Assembly (NCBI GenBank): GCA_030737835.1
Contig: CM060853.1
Location: 18,720,895 to 18,784,894, forward strand
Direction of reading: 5' to 3'
Source: Acorus gramineus
Taxonomy: Eukaryota; Streptophyta; Magnoliopsida; Acorales; Acoraceae
DNA: 64,000 bases
Shown here piece by piece: positions 61,545-64,000 of this stretch. The notes under the pieces were generated by a model that worked only from the letters and a program-made list of their open reading frames with translations, did not search any database and was not told the DNA's origin. Each line of letters opens with the position of its first letter. Position 1 is the stretch's first letter. A program made the translations under genes and the position numbers.

Positions 61545-61715
61545 GTCATTTTTAATTTTATTTTTTTAAAATAAAAAAATATGTTATTATATCTCAGTAT
61601 ATATTTCATTTTATATAACAACCTGTATTTTAAATGAAAAAAATATTATTTTATTTTTTAAAAAGATATAGAATGGGGCTATACTTGAGGTTGCATATAT
61701 CATTTTCCAATACTT
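61545..61715. mobile_element. AT-rich MITE-like copy ending CATATATCATTTTCC
   Basis: The right end TTGCATATATCATTTTCCAA resembles the ends at 48157-48173 and, inverted, 62217-62240. The left limit is uncertain. Confidence 0.3.
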
Positions 61716-62215
61716 TATTGAATGATATATCTATGTAGCCTCTCGTGCAACCCTCACCAATTTTTTAAGAAAAAATTTACACCGGTCTATTAATATATAT
61801 CCAGTAAAATACATACTATAGTACAAATTCAAGTGTGATACTAAGATACATCAATAATATATTTTTTTCTTAAAAAAAATGAAAAAATTTACTAATTATC
61901 TATAATTCCCAAAAATAATAATTGAGACAGTGGCATAATTCATATTTTATTTTGTAACCACGAATCCGAACCTTTTGTTTTAAAAAAGAAAATTGTAGAT
62001 CTTTTCATAAATGATCAAAATCAGTTTAAATGCATAGAATCATTCCAACCTATACACATTAGGTAAACCTGAAGAGGGGCCAATCATTGGGTATTATCAA
62101 AGGTCCCAAGAGAGATGGTACTTGCCCTTGAAGCGCTTGCGAAACAGCTCCAAGACTCGTAGATTAAAAATTTTAATTGGTCCACTTCTTACTTCTATAC
62201 ATCAATGCTTAGATT

Positions 62216-62470
62216 TTGGAAAATGATATGTCATGTCCATGTGCAGTTCAATTATAGTTCACATTGTTTTTTTTTTTTTTAAAATTATACACTCTCACAT
62301 TAAAACACATGCAGTTATATAAAATGAAGTATATATATTAAAATATATTAGTGTAATTTTTTCACGTTATAAAAATGATAAAAAAATTTACGTCATACAC
62401 TGTGATAGAATTTCATAGATTATAATAACACAATATATACTGCATTATCATATTGTATAAGATTACGGAA
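62216..62470. mobile_element. AT-rich MITE-like copy beginning TTGGAAAATGATATG
   Basis: The left end is the inverse of the ends at 48157 and 61694. The interior shares GAAGTATATATA and ATTATCATA words with the copy at 47860. The right limit is uncertain. Confidence 0.3.
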
Positions 62471-62492
62471 TGGACTGAGTATATCAGCGCTC

Positions 62493-62516
62493 CTAGATTT
62501 TGTATACAAAATCTAG
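62493..62516. repeat. 24-bp perfect palindrome
   Basis: Half-site CTAGATTTTGTA (62493-62504) followed immediately by its exact reverse complement. No spacer and no gene nearby. Confidence 0.9.
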
Positions 62517-62519
62517 TAT

Positions 62520-64000
62520 ATATACAATGCAATTACGGTACACCTTAACGGGAAAAAAAATGGTACTTATGATATTTAATGTATTATATAAGGTGGAACA
62601 ATTAAGTGCCATGTGACAATAAAGTAGCATCTGATAGATCAACCATATCATCATAATGTTTGTCACATTTTACTATTTAGCGTGTTGTTGAATTGTTTGT
62701 AAGCTGTAATCACCTCAAACCACTTGCTGTTGAAGTGGCATGGCATTTTTTTTGCTCTAAAATCTCATTTGTAAAAATTGTTTGAATAGTGACATAAGTA
62801 ATTATGAGGTTTATAACTATTCTAGAAATATATAACTATATCAGTGAAATAAGTAAATTGTTATATTTTATTTTTAATTATGCTCATTAAAAAATAAAAA
62901 GATAATTTCCAATGCATCATTGAAGAATGTTTTAATATGTATGTGTTTTAATTAAAATAATTTTAAAAAAATATATAAAAATAACATTTTAATTCAACGA
63001 TATAAATGAAAGTGGGTGAGGAATTAAACATTCTTTTGAAATTATTGTCATGACATATACAGTTGCAGTACTCAATCAGGATATAAGTAATTTTATGAAG
63101 GCAAAATCAAAGGTACCATGGTGAAGTCTCCAAAGCTAACTAGCTTACTTACATCAAGAACCAAATGGTGAGACCCTACCTTAGTAATTACATTAGGAAT
63201 AAATTATGGGCACTGTTGTTATATGAAGTTTTTTTTTAAATCTAAAATGCAATCTTATACATCTCTTTAACCATTCAATAGTTATCCAATAAGTTATACA
63301 TTCCCTCATTAAATTTTTTATACATTTATTAAAAATAAATCTATTCAATTTAAAATAAAAAGATATAAATTTTTATCAAAATATATATATTTTTAATTAG
63401 ATGATATTTATTAATTTTAAAAAATTAAAATACGTGAGTATTATATTAAAACCACGTCTGAAGATGTACCTCACATTATCCATAAATCATGGGCACATTG
63501 AAAATACTTGGTAACTATTTGTCTCTACTATGAAGCGCCCATAAATGAATGAGAGGCTGTTCAAGTAGAATTGGTTGTCACCTGACATTCACAGCTGTAT
63601 TTTTGGTGTCCTGAAAAAGTAATGAATGGCCAGTGGTGGGGGGGATCAAGCTATAATGTGGCCATTAAATGCGGTTGTGTAATAATATACAGCCAATATT
63701 TACTCTCCAATATCTGAACATATAAATATTCATCTCATTTTTAGGCGCCACCAAAAGTCTTCAATTAATTTTTGATCCATGATGGTCCAGTGGACCAATA
63801 GAAATTAGGGGTGATATTTTCACTCATGTTATTCAATTCACCCCTTTCAAAAAAAATAATAACGTGGTTTTTTTAAAAGGTAAACTCACTTCGATTCATT
63901 CAACTTTGTAAAGTCATTAATTATATTACAGGTCGATATCACAGAGTCAAACTAAGCGTAGAGATCTAAAGTTTTCTCTATGACCTATTCGACTTTGTGT
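62520..64000. other. AT-rich terminal spacer
   Basis: No gene, RNA or well-delimited element could be supported; AT-rich low-complexity stretches dominate. Confidence 0.5.

Noticed and set aside
1-64000. CRISPR arrays, bacterial-type operons, integrated organelle DNA or biosynthetic gene cluster
   Set aside because: No evenly spaced spacer-repeat array, no prokaryotic-type genes, and the six genes belong to unrelated processes.

Overview
This is nuclear DNA of a flowering plant. Genes have many short exons with GT..AG introns, spacers are AT-rich, and several protein families are plant-specific (PAIR1/PRD3, a USP-kinase-U-box protein, PIP1 aquaporin). The aquaporin N-terminus and the SPPL protein read closest to monocot sequences I remember, so an AT-rich non-grass monocot is my inference; no species is claimed.

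Six protein-coding genes could be assembled exon by exon with intact reading phase from start to stop. In order they are: a PAIR1/PRD3 meiotic double-strand-break factor (724-6572, minus, 11 exons, 421 aa); a USP/protein-kinase/U-box E3 ligase of the PUB33 type (14332-19275, plus, 9 exons, 865 aa); a C2H2 zinc-finger, coiled-coil protein of unknown function (21553-27854, plus, 9 coding exons, 796 aa); a signal-peptide-peptidase-like intramembrane aspartic protease with a PA domain (30761-40090, plus, 14 exons, 532 aa); a SKP1-like protein of the ASK20/ASK21 type with a long C-terminal extension (40929-44920, minus, 9 coding exons, 363 aa); and a PIP1 plasma-membrane aquaporin (53294-54855, plus, 4 exons, 287 aa). 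These are ordinary neighbouring housekeeping or developmental genes with no sign of a cluster. PAIR1 and the U-box kinase are divergent across about 7.7 kb; the SPPL and SKP1-like genes converge with about 0.84 kb between their stop codons.

The spacers and large introns are full of short decayed mobile elements: two hAT-type elements with CAG or TAGGGATG ends and imperfect 8-bp target duplications, two long foldback elements, a three-copy MITE cluster, at least one well-formed tRNA-derived SINE plus weaker SINE remnants, an L1-type LINE endonuclease remnant, a possible LTR remnant, and a 5S-rRNA-like segment that probably marks a Cassandra-type TRIM fossil. A two-level minisatellite (two blocks of four 21-bp units, offset 110 bp) lies directly after the SINE.

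Items I would look at first are the 5S-like segment, the 21-bp minisatellite, the Asp-to-Asn change in the kinase catalytic loop of the U-box protein, the E2F-type site upstream of PAIR1 with the conserved acidic/hydrophobic motif near the PAIR1 C-terminus, and the two foldback elements. I did not find a clearly new multi-gene system. Exon borders were placed by eye from splice signals, phase and remembered homologues, and could be off by a few bases in places.
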